Part shown: piece by piece, positions 21,676 through 30,926 of the stretch
Position numbering within the stretch: position 1 is the first letter of the stretch
Layout: each line of letters opens with the position of its first letter
From: Streptomyces sp. Sge12
GTDB lineage: Bacteria > Actinomycetota > Actinomycetes > Streptomycetales > Streptomycetaceae
Reading direction: 5' to 3'
Assembly (NCBI RefSeq): GCF_002080455.1
Contig: NZ_CP020555.1
Coordinates: 4,872,501 to 4,936,500, forward strand
DNA: 64,000 nucleotides
Program-made: the position numbers and the translations under genes
Notes under the pieces: generated by a model
Seen by the model: only the letters and a program-made list of their open reading frames with translations
Databases searched by the model: none
Told to the model about the DNA's origin: nothing

Positions 21676-21764
21676 CGGGGCTCCGCCCCGGACCCCGCGC
21701 CTCAAACGCCGGCGGGGCTGGGTGGGCGGCGGGGCTGGGAGGGTGCCTCAAGCGCCGGTGGGGC
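21676..21764. repeat. dispersed GC-rich intergenic repeat after secA
   Basis: GGGGCTCCGCCCC at 21677-21689 forms a hairpin, followed by the repeat core CGCCTCAAACGCCGGCGGGG ending at 21718. A degenerate second copy GCCTCAAGCGCCGGTGGGGCG lies at about 21744-21764. The element sits between secA and the convergent Rv3235-like gene and may terminate both transcripts. Confidence 0.75.
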
Positions 21765-21767
21765 GGG

Positions 21768-22217
21768 TCAGGGGCGGGGGCCCTGGATTTCTACTGCTGC
21801 GCAGCGCCAGCGGAGGTCCGGGCCCTGTTCGAGGCGGAAGGCCATCGCCGACAGGCGGTCGCCCGTGGCGATGCGGGCGAAGGCCTCGATGACTCCCGGG
21901 CCGGGAGTGAAGCGGCCGCACTGGCGGACGACCGGGCGCAGGCGGTCGCGGAGGGGTTCCGTGGGGGCCAGGGTGATCAGCTGCTGGTAGGCCGGGCCGA
22001 CGGTGTGGCCGAGGAGCGAGTGGACCGGGCGCAGCCCGCTGACCACCGCGAGGAGGTGTTCGGCGAACCAGTGGTGCGGGCCCAGCCGCAAGGTGCGCGG
22101 GGGGCCTGCGGGGCGTCGCGCGTCGCGGCGGCCCGCGGGGCGGGTCCGGGTGCGCCCCGCGGGCCGTCGGCGGCTGCCGTCGTTGCCGGTCATCGTGCCG
22201 CGCATCGTGGTGTCCAT
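21768..22217 (-). CDS. Rv3235-family protein
   Basis: A 149-residue protein from the ATG at 22215-22217; the frame is open to 22307, and a later ATG at 22192 is also possible. The N-terminal third is Arg/Pro/Gly-rich low complexity. The conserved part runs from HHWFAEHLLAVVSGLRPVHSL to the C-terminus, where RLSAMAFRLEQGPDLRWRCAAVEI closes the domain. Mycobacterial Rv3235 homologues also lie near secA1. The function is unknown; the fold is small alpha/beta by appearance. It is convergent with secA. Confidence 0.8.
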   Translation of the reverse strand: MDTTMRGTMTGNDGSRRRPAGRTRTRPAGRRDARRPAGPPRTLRLGPHHWFAEHLLAVVSGLRPVHSLLGHTVGPAYQQLITLAPTEPLRDRLRPVVRQCGRFTPGPGVIEAFARIATGDRLSAMAFRLEQGPDLRWRCAAVEIQGPRP

Positions 22218-22519
22218 CGCGATCTGCCCCCGAACAGGCCGGGCCCGGAGCCATACCGGGCGGTAACTTGATGGGGATCTTCTACGGCCGCCGAACACGC
22301 TCCGCAACCACTTCCGCCGCCCCGCGGGCAGCCCGCCCGGTTCCCCTATCAGGGTGGCCGGCGCCCCGTCCGCGGCCCCGTGGGCCGCCCGTACGAGGAC
22401 CCGGGTGGACGGGCGCGGCGCCCGCCGCGGCGCCCCGAAGGGGGACGGAGTCCATCACCCGGCCGGCTCCGTCCGAGTCGTATCCTGGGGGCGTTTCCGA
22501 CTACCGAAAGCAGCCGGCC
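22218..22519. promoter_or_regulatory. divergent gap between Rv3235-like gene and DUF6912 gene
   Basis: A 302-base gap. A possible -10 hexamer TATCCT lies at 22481-22486, placing a start of transcription about 27 bases before the DUF6912 ATG. GGTAAC at 22261-22266 resembles the half site before mtrA but stands alone. No open frame with coding character was seen. Confidence 0.3.
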
Positions 22520-23020
22520 ATGCGCGTGTACGTCCCCCTGACCCTCCCCGGGCTCGCCGAGGTGCACAAGGCGGGTGAGCTGGGCCCCGCCCCGCTGCGG
22601 GCGTACGCCGTCACCCCCGGTCTGCGCGAGTGGTACGTGTCGGACGACATCGAGGAGCTGGAGTACGCGGCGCTGAACCGGGCCGCGCTCGCCTCCCTGC
22701 GCCTGGTCGCCGCGGACGCGAGCGCCCCGCGCCGACGCGTCGTGGTCGCCCTCGACGTCGACGACAAGGCCGCCACGGCCACCCCCGGGCTCGACGAGGC
22801 CACGCTCGGCCAGGTGACCCTCGCCGCCGCCGTGCGGCTCGCCGTGGCCGCCGCCGTGCACGTGGACGCCGACGACGCCGACGAGGACGTGGCCGCCGCC
22901 GCGGCGGCCCTGCCCGCCGCCGACGGCGGTGACGCGGACGCGCAGTTCACCGTGGACGGTGCCGAGGACCACGAGCTGCTGTGGTTCGGGGTGCAGGAGA
23001 TTCCGGGGCTGCTGAAGTGA
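22520..23020 (+). CDS. DUF6912-family hypothetical protein
   Basis: A 166-residue acidic protein from ATG 22520 (MRVYVPLTLPGLAEVHKAGE). It has no signal peptide, membrane segment or catalytic motif. The pattern RVYVPLTLPGL, then LREWYVSDDIEELEYAALNRAA, and the end LLWFGVQEIPGLL is the one seen in the actinobacterial DUF6912 family, as I remember it. A central Ala/Asp-rich stretch (about 100-145) is probably disordered. Its stop overlaps the HAD hydrolase start (TGATG), suggesting translational coupling. Function unknown. Confidence 0.78.
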   Translation: MRVYVPLTLPGLAEVHKAGELGPAPLRAYAVTPGLREWYVSDDIEELEYAALNRAALASLRLVAADASAPRRRVVVALDVDDKAATATPGLDEATLGQVTLAAAVRLAVAAAVHVDADDADEDVAAAAAALPAADGGDADAQFTVDGAEDHELLWFGVQEIPGLLK

Positions 23021-23694
23021 TGCCGGTGACCTCGCACGCGAACCACATCGTCTGGGACTGGAACGGCACGCTCCTGCACGACATCGACGCCGTCATGGCC
23101 GCGACCAACGCCTCCTTCGCCGAGCTCGGATTCGAGCCGATCACCCTGGAGACCTACCGCGACCTGTACGTCGTACCGGTGCCGAAGTTCTACGAGCGCC
23201 TCATGGGGCGGCTGCCCACCGAGGAGGAGTGGCTCGTCATGGACGACACCTTCCACCGCCACTACTGGGCCGCCGCCGAGGGCGCCGGGCTGGCCGAGGG
23301 CGCCCGCGAGCTGCTCCGGGACTGGCAGCTGGGCGGGCTCACCCAGTCCCTGCTGTCCCTCGCGCCCCACGACAAGCTCGTGCCCCTGGTCCGCTCCCAC
23401 GGCATCGACCAGCACTTCCTGCGCGTCGACGGGCGGACCGGCCCCTCCCACACCTCCAAGGCGGGACACCTCGTACGCCACCTGGCCGCCCTCGACGGGA
23501 CGGGCGTGACGGCGGATCGTACGGTCCTCATCGGAGACGCCGTGGACGACGCGCTCGCCGCCGCCCACGTCGGTGCCCGGGCGGTCCTCTACACGGGCGG
23601 TTCGCACAGCCGCAGCAGTCTGGAATCGGCCGGTGTGCCGGTCGTGGACAGCCTGGCAGAGGCCGTCCTCACAGCTCGCGAGCTGGCCGGATAG
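23020..23694 (+). CDS. HAD-superfamily hydrolase
   Basis: A 224-residue HAD hydrolase, start ATG 23020 sharing one base with the upstream stop. Motif I is HIVWDWNGTLL with nucleophile Asp13; the second position of the usual DxD is Asn15, a variant common in DWNGTLL-type members. A helical cap follows, motif II is in the LTQSLLSLA segment, and motif IV is TVLIGDAVDDALAAAHVGA. The length is normal for the phosphoglycolate phosphatase-like subfamily. Substrate unknown. The Asp to Asn change may alter proton donation but is not proof of inactivity. Confidence 0.88.
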   Translation: MPVTSHANHIVWDWNGTLLHDIDAVMAATNASFAELGFEPITLETYRDLYVVPVPKFYERLMGRLPTEEEWLVMDDTFHRHYWAAAEGAGLAEGARELLRDWQLGGLTQSLLSLAPHDKLVPLVRSHGIDQHFLRVDGRTGPSHTSKAGHLVRHLAALDGTGVTADRTVLIGDAVDDALAAAHVGARAVLYTGGSHSRSSLESAGVPVVDSLAEAVLTARELAG

Positions 23695-24061
23695 CGACGG
23701 GACGGGCCGCTGCACGGACGGCCGGTCACGTCGCTGGCCAGAGTGTCAAAGTTCCACCCCAAGATTTGTACAGAAGCAGCGAATGACGTTCTGGGGGTAG
23801 GTCGGGATAGCCTTGTACCCGTGATCAGCGCGATAGTCCTCGGGGGCACTGGAGCCTCCGGCCTGCGCCCGGCGCACGACCGTGCCCGGGCCTTCGCTGA
23901 TCCCCGCCCCCGGGACATCCGGCCGATCATGGCTCATTCCCTCCCGGTCGGCTCTCTCGACGGCATAGCGTCGATCCCGAACGGACACCCCGCCTCGCGG
24001 CGCTATGTCATTCCTTCCTTCACCTACGTCACGCAATGGCGCGCGACAGGAGCCAGAGGAC
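23695..24061 (+). promoter_or_regulatory. upstream region of the glutamate dehydrogenase gene
   Basis: A 367-base gap with lower GC around 23745-23800. Candidate promoter elements include TAGCCTTGTACCC near 23809 but no clear pair stands out. The glutamate dehydrogenase frame is open back to 24005, but the first codons with family similarity begin at the ATG 24062. Nothing else is recognisable. Confidence 0.3.
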
Positions 24062-27000
24062 ATGCAGACCAAGCTGGACGAAGCAAAGGCCGAGCTGCTC
24101 GCACGGGCGGCCCGGGTAGCTGAGCACAGCCCGGCCGGGGGGCTACTTCCGACTGGGTCCGAGCGGGGAGAGCGTCCAGACCAGGACGCGGTGCTCTCCT
24201 ACCTCCAGCGCTACTACCTGCACACGGCACCCGAGGACCTCGCGGACCGGGACCCGGTCGACGTGTTCGGAGCCGCGCTCTCGCACTACCGGCTCGCCGA
24301 GAACAGGCCGCAGGGCACCGCGAACGTGCGCGTGCACACCCCCACGGTGGAGGAGAACGGCTGGACCTCCAGCCACTCCGTCGTCGAGGTGGTCACCGAC
24401 GACATGCCCTTCCTCGTCGACTCCGTGACGAACGAGCTGTCCCGCCAGGGCCGCGGCATCCACGTCGTGATCCACCCGCAGGTCGTCGTCCGCCGTGACA
24501 TCACCGGCAAGCTGATCGAGATCCTCGGCCCCGACTGCGACGCCCACGGCCCCGCCACCGCACGTCCCCACGACTCCCTCGTCGAGTCCTGGATCCACGT
24601 CGAGATCGACCGCGAGACCGACAAGGCCGATCTCAAGCAGATCACCGCCGATCTCCAGCGCGTCCTGTCCGACGTGCGCGAGTCCGTCGAGGACTGGGAG
24701 AAGATGCGCGAGGCCGCGCTGCGCATCGCCGAGGGCCTGCCCGACGAGCCCACCGCCCCCGACCTGCGCGAGTACGAGCTCGAAGAGGCCCGTGAGCTGC
24801 TGCGCTGGCTCGCCGACGACCACTTCACCTTCCTCGGCTACCGCGAGTACAACCTCGTCGACGGGGACTCCCTGTCCGCCGTGCCCGGTACCGGCCTCGG
24901 CATCCTGCGCTCCGACCCGCACCACAGTGGCAAGGAGGACGGCCACCCGGTCTCGCCGTCCTTCAACCGGCTGCCCGCCGACGCCCGCGCCAAGGCCCGC
25001 GAGCACCGCCTGCTGGTGCTGACCAAGGCCAACAGCCGCTCCACCGTGCACCGCCCCTCGTACCTCGACTACGTGGGCGTCAAGAAGTTCGACGCCGACG
25101 GCAACGTCGTCGGCGAGCGCCGCTTCCTCGGCCTGTTCTCCTCCGCCGCGTACACCGAGTCCGTGCGCCGTGTCCCGGTCATCCGCCGCAAGGTCGCCGA
25201 GGTCCTCGCCGGCGCCGGCTTCTCGCCGAGCAGCCACGACGGCCGCGACCTCACGCAGATCCTCGAGACCTACCCGCGCGACGAGCTCTTCCAGACCCCG
25301 GTCGACCAACTCCAGGCCATCGTCACCTCCGTCCTGTACCTCCAGGAACGCCGCCGGCTGCGGCTCTACCTGCGCCAGGACGAGTACGGCCGCTACTACT
25401 CGGCGCTGGTCTACCTGCCCCGCGACCGGTTCACCACCGGTGTCCGGCTGCGCCTGATGGACATCCTCCGCGAGGAGCTCGGCGGCATCAGCGTCGACTT
25501 CACCGCGTGGAACACCGAGTCGATCCTCTCCCGCATCCACTTCGTGGTCCGCGTCCCGCAGGGCACCGAGCTGCCCGCGCTGACCGACTCCGACGTCGAG
25601 CGCATCGAGGGCCGGCTCGTCGAGGCCGCCCGCTCCTGGGCCGACGGCTTCCAGGAAGCGCTGATCGCCGAGTGCGGCGAAGAGCGCGCCGCCGAGCTGC
25701 TGCGCCGCTACGGCACCTCCTTCGCCGAGGGCTACAAGGCCGACCACTCGCCGCGCGCCGCGGTCGCCGACCTGGTCCACCTCGAGCGGCTCGCCGCCAG
25801 CGACCGCAAGTTCGCCCTCTCGCTCTACGAGCCCGTGGGTGCGGGCCCCGGCGAGCGCCGGTTCAAGATCTTCCGCACCGGCGAGCAGGTCTCGCTCTCC
25901 GCGGTCCTGCCGGTGCTCCAGCGCCTGGGCGTCGAGGTCACCGACGAGCGCCCCTACGAGCTGCGCCGCTCCGACCGGGTCAGCGCGTGGATCTACGACT
26001 TCGGCCTGCGCATGCCCGTCTCCGGCAACGGGGACCACTACCTCGGCGACGACGCCCGCGAGCGCTTCCAGGACGCCTTCGCCGCGGTCTGGCAGGGCGA
26101 CGCCGAGAACGACAACTTCAACGCCCTGGTGCTGAGCGCCGGGCTGACCTGGCGGCAGGCCGTCGTCCTGCGTGCGTACGCCAAGTACCTGCGCCAGGCC
26201 GGCTCCACCTTCAGCCAGGACTACATGGAGGACACCCTCCGCAACAACGTCCACACCACCCGCCTGCTGGTCTCGCTGTTCGAGGCCCGGATGGCGCCCG
26301 TGCGCCAGACCGCCGGCAGCGAGCTCGTGGACGCCATGCTGGAGGAGCTCGACGGGGCCCTGGACCAGGTCGCCTCGCTCGACGAGGACCGCATCCTGCG
26401 GGCCTTCCTCACCCTCATCAAGGCCACGCTGCGCACGAACTTCTTCCAGCTCAACGGCGTGGGCGAGCCGCACGCGTACGTGTCGATGAAGTTCGACCCG
26501 CAGGCCATCCCGGACCTGCCGGCCCCGCGTCCGGCCTACGAGATCTGGGTGTACTCCCCGCGCGTCGAGGGCGTCCACCTGCGCTTCGGCAAGGTCGCCC
26601 GAGGCGGCCTGCGCTGGTCCGACCGCCGCGAGGACTTCCGTACGGAGATCCTCGGCCTGGTCAAGGCGCAGATGGTCAAGAACACCGTGATCGTGCCGGT
26701 CGGCGCCAAGGGCGGCTTCGTCGCGAAGAACCTCCCCGACCCGTCGGTGGACCGCGACGCCTGGCTCGCCGAGGGCATCGCCTCGTACAAGATCTTCATC
26801 TCGGCGCTGCTCGACATCACCGACAACATGGTCGCCGGCGAGGTCCTGCCCCCCAAGGGCGTGGTCCGCCACGACGAGGACGACACCTACCTCGTCGTCG
26901 CCGCCGACAAGGGCACCGCGACCTTCTCCGACATCGCCAACGGAGTGGCCGAGTCCTACGGGTTCTGGCTCGGCGACGCCTTCGCCTCGGGCGGCTCCGC

Positions 27001-29026
27001 CGGCTACGACCACAAGGGCATGGGCATCACCGCCCGCGGCGCGTGGGAGTCCGTCAAGCGGCACTTCCGCGAGCTCGGCCACGACACCCAGACCGAGGAC
27101 TTCACCGTCGTCGGCGTCGGCGACATGTCCGGCGACGTGTTCGGCAACGGCATGCTGCTCTCCGAGCACATCCGCCTGGTCGCGGCCTTCGACCACCGGC
27201 ACATCTTCATCGACCCGAACCCGGACGCGGCCACCTCGTACGCCGAGCGCCGGCGCCTGTTCGAGCTGCCGCGCTCCTCGTGGGCCGACTACGACACCTC
27301 GCTGATCTCGGCGGGCGGCGGCATCCACCCGCGTTCGGCGAAGGCCGTCCCGATCACCGCGCAGATCCGCGAGGCCCTCGGCATCGAGGCCGGCGTCACC
27401 AAGATGACCCCGGCCGACCTGATGAAGGCGATCCTGCAGTCCCCCGTGGACCTGCTGTGGAACGGCGGCATCGGCACGTACGTCAAGGCCACCGCCGAGA
27501 CGCACGCGGACGTCGGCGACAAGGCCAACGACGCCATCCGCGTCAACGGCTCCGAGGTGCGGGCCAAGGTCATCGGCGAGGGCGGCAACCTGGGTCTGAC
27601 CCAGCTCGGCCGGATCGAGTTCGCCCGCAGCGGCGCCGGCGGCGAGGGCGGCAAGGTCAACACCGACGCCATCGACAACAGCGCGGGCGTGGACACCTCC
27701 GACCACGAGGTGAACATCAAGATCCTGCTCAACGCGGTCGTCACGGACGGCGACATGACCGTCAAGCAGCGCAACAAGCTGCTCGCGCAGATGACCGACG
27801 AGGTCGGCCACCTGGTGCTGCGCAACAACTACGCGCAGAACGTCGCGCTCGCCAACGGCGCTGCGCAGGCCCCGAGCCTGCTCCACGCCCAGCAGCGCTA
27901 CATGCGCCGGCTGGAGCGCGACGGGCGCCTCGACCGGGCGCTGGAGTTCCTGCCCACCGACCGGCAGATCCGCGAACTGCTCAGCGGCGGCAAGGGCCTG
28001 ACCCAGCCGGAGCTGGCCGTGCTGTTCGCCTACACCAAGATCACGGTGGCGGACGAGCTCATTGCGACCGAGCTGCCGGACGACCCCTACCTGCGCCGTC
28101 TGCTCTTCGCGTACTTCCCGGCCGCGCTGGCCGAGAGGCTCACCGAGCAGATCGACGCGCACGCGCTGCGCCGGGAGATCATCACCACCATCCTGGTCAA
28201 CGACACCGTCAACACCGGTGGTTCGACCTTCCTGCACCGTCTGCGCGAGGAGAGCGGGGCCTCCACGGAGGAGATCGTCCGGGCGCAGCTCGCGGCCCGC
28301 GAGATCTTCGGCCTGGCCGACGTGTGGGACGCGGTGGAGGCGCTCGACAACAAGGTCGCCGCCGATGTCCAGACCCGGGTGCGGCTGCACTCGCGGCGCC
28401 TGGTCGAGCGCGGTACGCGCTGGCTGCTGAACAACCGGCCGCAGCCGCTCCAGATCACCGAGACCATCGCCTTCTTCGCGGAGCGCGTGGCCCAGGTCTG
28501 GGCCGAGCTGCCGAAGCTGGTGCGCGGCGCCGACCTGGAGTGGTACCAGTCGATCGTGGACGAGCTCACGGGCGAGGGCGTTCCGGAGGAACTGGCCGCC
28601 AAGGTGGCCGGCTTCTCCTCCGCCTTCCCGGCGCTCGACATCGTGGCGATCGCCGACCGCACGGGTGCGGACCCGCTGGAGGTCGCCGAGGTGTACTACG
28701 ACCTCGCCGACCGCCTGAACATCACCCAGCTGATGGACCGGATCATCGAGCTGCCGCGGTCCGACCGCTGGCAGTCGATGGCCCGCGCGTCCATCCGCGA
28801 GGACCTGTTCGCGGCGCACGCGGCCCTGACCGCCGATGTGCTGTCGGTGGGCAACGGCACGTCGACTCCCGAGGAGCGCTTCAAGGCGTGGGAGGAGAAG
28901 AACGCGGCGATCATCGGGCGGGCGCGGACGACTCTGGACGAGATCCAGGGGTCGGACGACTTCGACCTGGCGAATCTGTCGGTGGCGATGCGGACGATGC
29001 GGTCGCTGCTGCGCGTGCACAGCTGA
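24062..29026 (+). CDS. gdh: NAD-specific glutamate dehydrogenase, 180-kDa class
   Basis: A 1654-residue enzyme, matching the length of the large NAD-dependent glutamate dehydrogenase first described from Streptomyces clavuligerus. It oxidises glutamate to 2-oxoglutarate and ammonium with NAD. The start ATG 24062 (MQTKLDEAKAELLARAARV) follows AGAGGAC. The long N-terminal half contains regulatory ACT-like domains. The catalytic core shows FGKVARGGLRWSDRREDFR near 840 and VGAKGGFVAKN near 880 with the substrate-binding lysines. The nucleotide-binding VVGVGDMSGDVFGNGMLLS lies near 1016 and WNGGIGTYVKA near 1137. The C-terminal helical domain completes the protein. It is monocistronic, ended by a very long hairpin. 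An open frame covering almost the whole gene on the opposite strand is a codon-bias artefact. Confidence 0.97.
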   Translation: MQTKLDEAKAELLARAARVAEHSPAGGLLPTGSERGERPDQDAVLSYLQRYYLHTAPEDLADRDPVDVFGAALSHYRLAENRPQGTANVRVHTPTVEENGWTSSHSVVEVVTDDMPFLVDSVTNELSRQGRGIHVVIHPQVVVRRDITGKLIEILGPDCDAHGPATARPHDSLVESWIHVEIDRETDKADLKQITADLQRVLSDVRESVEDWEKMREAALRIAEGLPDEPTAPDLREYELEEARELLRWLADDHFTFLGYREYNLVDGDSLSAVPGTGLGILRSDPHHSGKEDGHPVSPSFNRLPADARAKAREHRLLVLTKANSRSTVHRPSYLDYVGVKKFDADGNVVGERRFLGLFSSAAYTESVRRVPVIRRKVAEVLAGAGFSPSSHDGRDLTQILETYPRDELFQTPVDQLQAIVTSVLYLQERRRLRLYLRQDEYGRYYSALVYLPRDRFTTGVRLRLMDILREELGGISVDFTAWNTESILSRIHFVVRVPQGTELPALTDSDVERIEGRLVEAARSWADGFQEALIAECGEERAAELLRRYGTSFAEGYKADHSPRAAVADLVHLERLAASDRKFALSLYEPVGAGPGERRFKIFRTGEQVSLSAVLPVLQRLGVEVTDERPYELRRSDRVSAWIYDFGLRMPVSGNGDHYLGDDARERFQDAFAAVWQGDAENDNFNALVLSAGLTWRQAVVLRAYAKYLRQAGSTFSQDYMEDTLRNNVHTTRLLVSLFEARMAPVRQTAGSELVDAMLEELDGALDQVASLDEDRILRAFLTLIKATLRTNFFQLNGVGEPHAYVSMKFDPQAIPDLPAPRPAYEIWVYSPRVEGVHLRFGKVARGGLRWSDRREDFRTEILGLVKAQMVKNTVIVPVGAKGGFVAKNLPDPSVDRDAWLAEGIASYKIFISALLDITDNMVAGEVLPPKGVVRHDEDDTYLVVAADKGTATFSDIANGVAESYGFWLGDAFASGGSAGYDHKGMGITARGAWESVKRHFRELGHDTQTEDFTVVGVGDMSGDVFGNGMLLSEHIRLVAAFDHRHIFIDPNPDAATSYAERRRLFELPRSSWADYDTSLISAGGGIHPRSAKAVPITAQIREALGIEAGVTKMTPADLMKAILQSPVDLLWNGGIGTYVKATAETHADVGDKANDAIRVNGSEVRAKVIGEGGNLGLTQLGRIEFARSGAGGEGGKVNTDAIDNSAGVDTSDHEVNIKILLNAVVTDGDMTVKQRNKLLAQMTDEVGHLVLRNNYAQNVALANGAAQAPSLLHAQQRYMRRLERDGRLDRALEFLPTDRQIRELLSGGKGLTQPELAVLFAYTKITVADELIATELPDDPYLRRLLFAYFPAALAERLTEQIDAHALRREIITTILVNDTVNTGGSTFLHRLREESGASTEEIVRAQLAAREIFGLADVWDAVEALDNKVAADVQTRVRLHSRRLVERGTRWLLNNRPQPLQITETIAFFAERVAQVWAELPKLVRGADLEWYQSIVDELTGEGVPEELAAKVAGFSSAFPALDIVAIADRTGADPLEVAEVYYDLADRLNITQLMDRIIELPRSDRWQSMARASIREDLFAAHAALTADVLSVGNGTSTPEERFKAWEEKNAAIIGRARTTLDEIQGSDDFDLANLSVAMRTMRSLLRVHS

Positions 29027-29032
29027 TCGGTG

Positions 29033-29118
29033 CCGGGGGCGCTGCCCCCGGACCCCCGCGCCTCAAACGCCGGCGAGGCTGGATCTTCCAGCCTCGCCGG
29101 CGTTTTGATGCGCGGGTC
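29033..29118. terminator. bidirectional terminator built from the dispersed repeat
   Basis: Two hairpins are stacked. The first is CCGGGGGC-GCT-GCCCCCGG (29033-29051). The second is an imperfect stem of about 30 bases, left arm 29051-29083, three-base loop TCT, right arm 29087-29118, with the core ACGCCGGCGAGGCTGGA pairing perfectly. It lies between the convergent glutamate dehydrogenase and ABC transporter genes and ends with GTTTTGATG on the right arm, so it can terminate in both directions. The left arm is the repeat found at 21676, 44413 and 57656. Confidence 0.88.
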
Positions 29119-29146
29119 TGGGCGGAGCCCAGGAAAGGCCGGCCGG

Positions 29147-29917
29147 TCAGCGGCTTGTGGTGAAGGCTTCGTAGGCGTCGCAGACCTCCGCCGACGGGCC
29201 GTCCATGCGGAGCACGCCGGCCTCCAGCCAGATCGCGCGGTCGCAGGTCTCGCGGACCGTGTTGATGCCGTGGCTGACGAGGAAGACGGTGCCCGCGTGT
29301 GTGCGGAGTTCCTCGATGCGGGCCTGGCTGCGGCGCTGGAAGGCGGCGTCGCCCGTGGCCAGGGCCTCGTCGATCATCAGGACGTCGTGGTCCTTGGCGG
29401 CGGCGATGGAGAAGCGCAGCCGGGCGCCCATCCCGGAGGAGTACGTCCGCATGGGCAGGGAGATGAAGTCGCCCTTCTCGTTGATGCCGGAGAAGTCGAC
29501 GATGCCCTGGTAGCGCTCGCGGATCTGCTGCTTGGACATGCCCATTGCGAGGCCGCCCAGGACGACGTTGCGTTCGCCGGTCAGGTCGTTCATCAGGGCG
29601 GCGTTCACGCCCAGCAGGGACGGCTGGCCGTGCGAGTAGATCCGGCCGTGGGCCGCGGGCTGGAGGCCGGCGATGGCGGCGAGCAGGGTGGACTTGCCCG
29701 AGCCGTTGGAGCCGATGAGGCCGATGGCCTCGCCCTTGTAGGCGGTGAAGGTGACGCCCTTGACGGCGTGCACCTCCCGCACGCCGGGGGAGGGGCGGCG
29801 GGAGAAGACCCGGCTGAGCGCCGCGGTGGCGCCGCCCTTGCGGGCGCCGGCGCCGTGGACCTTGTAGATGACGTGGACCCCGTCGGCGATGACGGTGGGC
29901 ACCCGGGTCTCAGCCAC
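29147..29917 (-). CDS. ABC transporter ATPase, TagH/Wzt type
   Basis: A 256-residue ATP-binding protein of the polysaccharide and teichoic acid exporter class. Walker A is GSNGSGKST (69-77), the signature is YSSGMGARLRFS near 160, Walker B is DVLMIDEALATGD near 180 and the H-loop is VSHG. The long insertion before the P-loop (RVFSRRPSPGVREVHAVKGV) is typical of TagH-like subunits, which link ATP hydrolysis to export of undecaprenyl-linked glycopolymers. It overlaps the end of the permease gene by 8 bases, so the two make one transporter. Confidence 0.92.
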   Translation of the reverse strand: MAETRVPTVIADGVHVIYKVHGAGARKGGATAALSRVFSRRPSPGVREVHAVKGVTFTAYKGEAIGLIGSNGSGKSTLLAAIAGLQPAAHGRIYSHGQPSLLGVNAALMNDLTGERNVVLGGLAMGMSKQQIRERYQGIVDFSGINEKGDFISLPMRTYSSGMGARLRFSIAAAKDHDVLMIDEALATGDAAFQRRSQARIEELRTHAGTVFLVSHGINTVRETCDRAIWLEAGVLRMDGPSAEVCDAYEAFTTSR

Positions 29918-30827
29918 GGCCGTACTCCTCTTCTGCCTTCCAGAACCAGATGAAGCCGCCGACGCCGGCGAGCAGGGCCCAGCCGATGGCGAGGAGCCAG
30001 GCGTGGGGCGGGAGCGAGTGCGCTCCGAAGCTGTCGATCAGTGCGAAGCGCATCAGGTCGATGTAGACGGCCGCGGGGTTGAGCTTGAGCAGCATCAGCA
30101 TCCAGTGCGGCAGGTGGTCCGACTTGAGCATCTGGTCGATGGACCACATGACGCCCGAGGAGTACATCCAGGTGCGCAGGACGAAGGGCATCAGCTGGCT
30201 GACGTCCGGGCTCTTGCTGCCGATGCGGGCCATGACCATCGCGCAGCCGGTGGCGAAGACGGCCATCAGCAGCAGCGCCGGTGCGGCCAGGAACCAGGAC
30301 CAGGCGGGCCGCTGGCCGAATGCCAGCAGCAGGACGACCAGGGCGCCCATGGTGACGAGCAGCTGCTGGAAGAGCTGGACGACGGTGGAGATGGGCAGGC
30401 TGGCGCGTGGGAAGTGCAGGGCGCGGACCAGGCCGCGGTTGCTGTGGACGGCGCGCGTGCCGGCGTTGATGGAGCTGCCGATGAAGTCCCAGACGAAGAT
30501 GCCGGTGATCAGGAAGGGGACGTAGTCCGGCACGTTCTGGCTGGCCCTCATCACGATGCCGAAGATGAAGTAGTAGACGGCCGCGTTCAGCAGCGGGGTC
30601 ATCAGGTGCCAGAGCTGGCCGAGCTTGGCCGAGCTGTAGGTGGCCTGCATACGGGCGGTCGCGTACGCGGTCACGAAGTGGCGGCGGTCCCAGAGCTCCG
30701 CGATGTAGCGGGGGAGCGTGGGGCGGGCGCCGCTGACGGTGAGGCCGTGGGCGGCGGCGAGTTGCGCAAGTTCCGCGGAGGGCGCGCAGGGCGCCGGCGC
30801 GGTCTTGGGTGCGGTCGCGGTGGTCAC
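29910..30827 (-). CDS. ABC exporter permease, TagG/Wzm type
   Basis: A 305-residue permease with about six transmembrane helices, of the ABC-2 polysaccharide exporter family (RYIAELWDRRHFVTAYATARM at the start of the conserved region; FVWDFIGSSINAG; LKLNPAAVYIDLMRFAL near the end). The GTG at 30825-30827 was chosen as start; the frame stays open to 30926, which would run into the operator region of the divergent TetR gene. No clear ribosome-binding site is seen for the GTG. It pairs with the downstream ATPase to export a wall glycopolymer, probably the product of the glycosyltransferase/polymerase gene at 31.6-33.9 kb. Confidence 0.9.
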   Translation of the reverse strand: MTTATAPKTAPAPCAPSAELAQLAAAHGLTVSGARPTLPRYIAELWDRRHFVTAYATARMQATYSSAKLGQLWHLMTPLLNAAVYYFIFGIVMRASQNVPDYVPFLITGIFVWDFIGSSINAGTRAVHSNRGLVRALHFPRASLPISTVVQLFQQLLVTMGALVVLLLAFGQRPAWSWFLAAPALLLMAVFATGCAMVMARIGSKSPDVSQLMPFVLRTWMYSSGVMWSIDQMLKSDHLPHWMLMLLKLNPAAVYIDLMRFALIDSFGAHSLPPHAWLLAIGWALLAGVGGFIWFWKAEEEYGRG

Positions 30828-30878
30828 AGGGTTCGCTTTCGACGGGGTCAGTACGTCGCTGCCGAGGTCGGGACGGGT

Positions 30879-30895
30879 CCGTATCGTCGCTACGG
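30879..30895. promoter_or_regulatory. candidate TetR operator, copy 1
   Basis: CCGTATCGTCGCTACGG has five-base inverted arms CCGTA and TACGG around a seven-base centre. It lies in the divergent gap between the exporter permease and the TetR gene and is repeated 48 bases away. Confidence 0.55.
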
Positions 30896-30926
30896 CGAGG
30901 TTAGGGCGTGGTGCGTCGGAACGCAA

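Noticed and set aside
24143..29020. An open frame of 1625 codons on the strand opposite the glutamate dehydrogenase gene
   Set aside because: Its frame mirrors the strong third-position GC bias of the real gene; the product is dominated by Leu, Val, Gly, Asp and Arg with no family pattern. Similar mirror frames lie opposite secA, mtrB and the FHA protein gene.
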